5,242 nucleotides of DNA from an uncultured bacterium. Its GTDB lineage: Bacteria > Vulcanimicrobiota > Xenobia > Xenobiales > Xenobiaceae. This document shows, piece by piece, positions 4,163-5,242 of the stretch (the stretch's first letter is position 1; each line of letters begins with the position of its first letter). The position numbers and the translations under genes are program-made. Under the pieces are notes generated by a model. It saw nothing but the letters and a program-made list of their open reading frames with translations, did no database searches and was not told where the DNA came from. The stretch is taken from NCBI GenBank assembly GCA_934621605.1, contig CAKTUZ010000052.1:1-5242 (forward strand), written 5' to 3'.

Positions 4163-5242
4163 ATGAAAAACAATAAATTTCTGCTCTGCATCGTGACAGT
4201 GCTGTTGATCGCCTCCCTGCTGCTGACCGGCTGCTCCGACGGCCCGTCCGGCTCTTCCGGCACTTCCGAGCCCTCCGGTTCCTCCGCTCCTTCCAGCTCC
4301 GGCAGAACCTCCGGCTCCTCCAGCGAGAGCACCGGCTCTTCCTCCGATAGTGAGGCCCCGGAACCCGGCAAAGTCGAACTGACCTACGAGATCTCCGGCG
4401 GCACGGCCGCCGTGACCGGCGTCCGCGGCAAGCCCAGCGGTACGGTGACCATCCCGGAAAAGACCCCGGATGGCGTCACCGTTGCCCGCATCGACAGCTA
4501 TGCGTTCTACAACAGCGATATCACCGGCGTTTCCCTGCCCGATACCATCACCTATATCGGCGACTACGCCTTTGCCGGCAGCGCACTCAAGCAGCTTGTT
4601 CTGCCAGACAGCCTGAAGATCGTTGGCAAGGCTGCTTTCTCTGCCTGCCGTTCCCTGACCGCTGCGGTGCTGAACGGCAACCCTGAATATCAGGGCTCTG
4701 AGTCCACCGGTGTCTTTTCCGGCTGCGACCAGCTGCAGACCGTTACCATCGCCAGCGGCCTTACCCGGTTGGGCGACGGAATGTTTGCGCACTGCACAAA
4801 GCTTTCCACCGTGGTGCTGCCGGACACCCTGACCTCCATCGGCGAGTCCGCCTTCTTCAGCTGCCACGCCCTGAAGAGCATCACCCTGCCTGACGCGCTG
4901 ACCGCTCTTGACAAAAGCGCTTTTGCAGACTGCCGGGCACTGCAGACCATCCGCATCCCAACAAAGGTGAAGTCTCTTTCCACCAATACTTTTGCCAACT
5001 GCCGTGCACTGACCTCCGTCACCCTGCCCGACACCCTGACCACCATCGGCGAGGGGGCGTTCAGCGGCTGTATCGCACTGGAAGGCATCACGCTGCCGGG
5101 CAATCTGCAGGTGCTGGATGCCTCCGCTTTTGAAAGCTGCATCCACCTGAAAAAGATCGTCCTCCCGGAGGGCATCCGCACAGTGTCTGAGAGTGTATTC
5201 CAGAACTGCGCTCAGCTGCAAAAGGTGTACCTGCCCCGGAAC
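4163..5242 (+). CDS. LRR_5 (BspA-type) lipoprotein, 3' end missing
   Basis: The frame is open from ATG to the last base of the window: 360 codons and no stop. Residues 1-24 are a lipoprotein signal peptide (MKNNK, hydrophobic core, lipobox LTGC), so Cys24 should be lipidated and hold the protein on the outer face of the cytoplasmic membrane. Residues 25-69 are a Ser/Gly/Pro-rich linker, apparently a spacer across the wall. About 70-106 is a short beta cap (VELTYEISGG). From about 107 to the window edge runs an LRR_5 array of about ten repeats with a consensus like xIGxxAFxxCxxLxxIxLPDxLT. Six consecutive repeats (202-339) are exactly 23 residues, each with the Cys. The 32-nt gap to the preceding gene and the shared LRR_5 fold suggest co-transcription and a joint surface role. 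Ligand unknown; total length and any C-terminal domain lie outside the window. Confidence 0.92.
   Translation, partial: MKNNKFLLCIVTVLLIASLLLTGCSDGPSGSSGTSEPSGSSAPSSSGRTSGSSSESTGSSSDSEAPEPGKVELTYEISGGTAAVTGVRGKPSGTVTIPEKTPDGVTVARIDSYAFYNSDITGVSLPDTITYIGDYAFAGSALKQLVLPDSLKIVGKAAFSACRSLTAAVLNGNPEYQGSESTGVFSGCDQLQTVTIASGLTRLGDGMFAHCTKLSTVVLPDTLTSIGESAFFSCHALKSITLPDALTALDKSAFADCRALQTIRIPTKVKSLSTNTFANCRALTSVTLPDTLTTIGEGAFSGCIALEGITLPGNLQVLDASAFESCIHLKKIVLPEGIRTVSESVFQNCAQLQKVYLPRN
4235..4369 (+). repeat. Serine-rich low-complexity linker coding region
   Basis: This stretch encodes lipoprotein residues 25-69, dominated by Ser with Gly, Pro, Thr and Glu, and by TCC and GGC codons. It contains no homopolymer or perfect short tandem repeat long enough to suggest phase variation. 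It probably acts as an extended spacer between the lipid anchor and the LRR domain. Confidence 0.8.
4481..5242 (+). repeat. LRR_5 repeat array with 69-nt period
   Basis: The array encodes about ten leucine-rich repeats. The regular core at 4766-5179 is six units of 69 nt. Near-identical DNA beginning CTGCC(G/C)GACACCCTGACC recurs at 4817 and 5024, exactly 207 nt or three periods apart. The third unit (about 4619-4765) is longer, 49 codons, with an insertion around residues 171-182. The array continues past the window. Confidence 0.85.

Noticed and set aside
4007..5221. Long antisense frame (404 codons) opposite the lipoprotein gene
   Set aside because: The sense strand carries a clear lipobox and regular LRR_5 repeats. 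The antisense product is low-complexity Gly/Ala/Arg/Gln, a mirror of the repeat codons.
4481..5242. CRISPR-like array because of regular repeats
   Set aside because: The 69-nt period is an in-frame 23-residue protein repeat with diverged DNA and no unique spacers.

Overview
The window looks like chromosomal DNA of a Gram-positive gut Firmicute. The best guess is a Faecalibacterium/Subdoligranulum-like member of the Oscillospirales, based on the GC-rich coding style of the right half, consensus sigma-A promoters, AGGAGG ribosome sites, a lipobox lipoprotein, and BspA-type leucine-rich repeats combined with bacterial Ig-like domains. The genus is an inference from style, not a match.

Layout. 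(1) Positions 1-48 are the 3' part of a tRNA-Val(CAC) gene cut by the window edge, followed by a strong intrinsic terminator (56-107). (2) Positions 108-441 have no convincing gene but are unusually rich in secondary structure: an 18-bp hairpin, a 12-bp hairpin, and a 132-nt element bounded by a perfect 16-bp inverted repeat that encloses three smaller hairpins. (3) An extended -10 promoter drives an alpha/beta-hydrolase gene (TTG start at 489, stop at 1304). It is visibly more AT-rich than the genes to its right. (4) Positions 1305-1568 hold a weak hairpin, a consensus promoter (TTGACA-16-TATAAT) and a leader of about 115 nt. (5) Positions 1569-4130 encode an 853-residue secreted mosaic protein. 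(6) Thirty-two bases later, from 4163, comes a serine-rich-linker lipoprotein with a long LRR_5 array that runs off the right edge. It has no stop inside the window.

How the genes fit together. The two right-hand genes share orientation, a short gap, base composition and the LRR_5 fold, so they probably form one operon for cell-surface and secreted adhesion-type proteins. The first has a signal peptide but no visible anchor; the second is membrane-tethered through a lipid. The hydrolase has its own promoter and looks functionally separate. No defence system, CRISPR array, transposase or recombinase is visible. The least explained part is the structured non-coding stretch 151-389.
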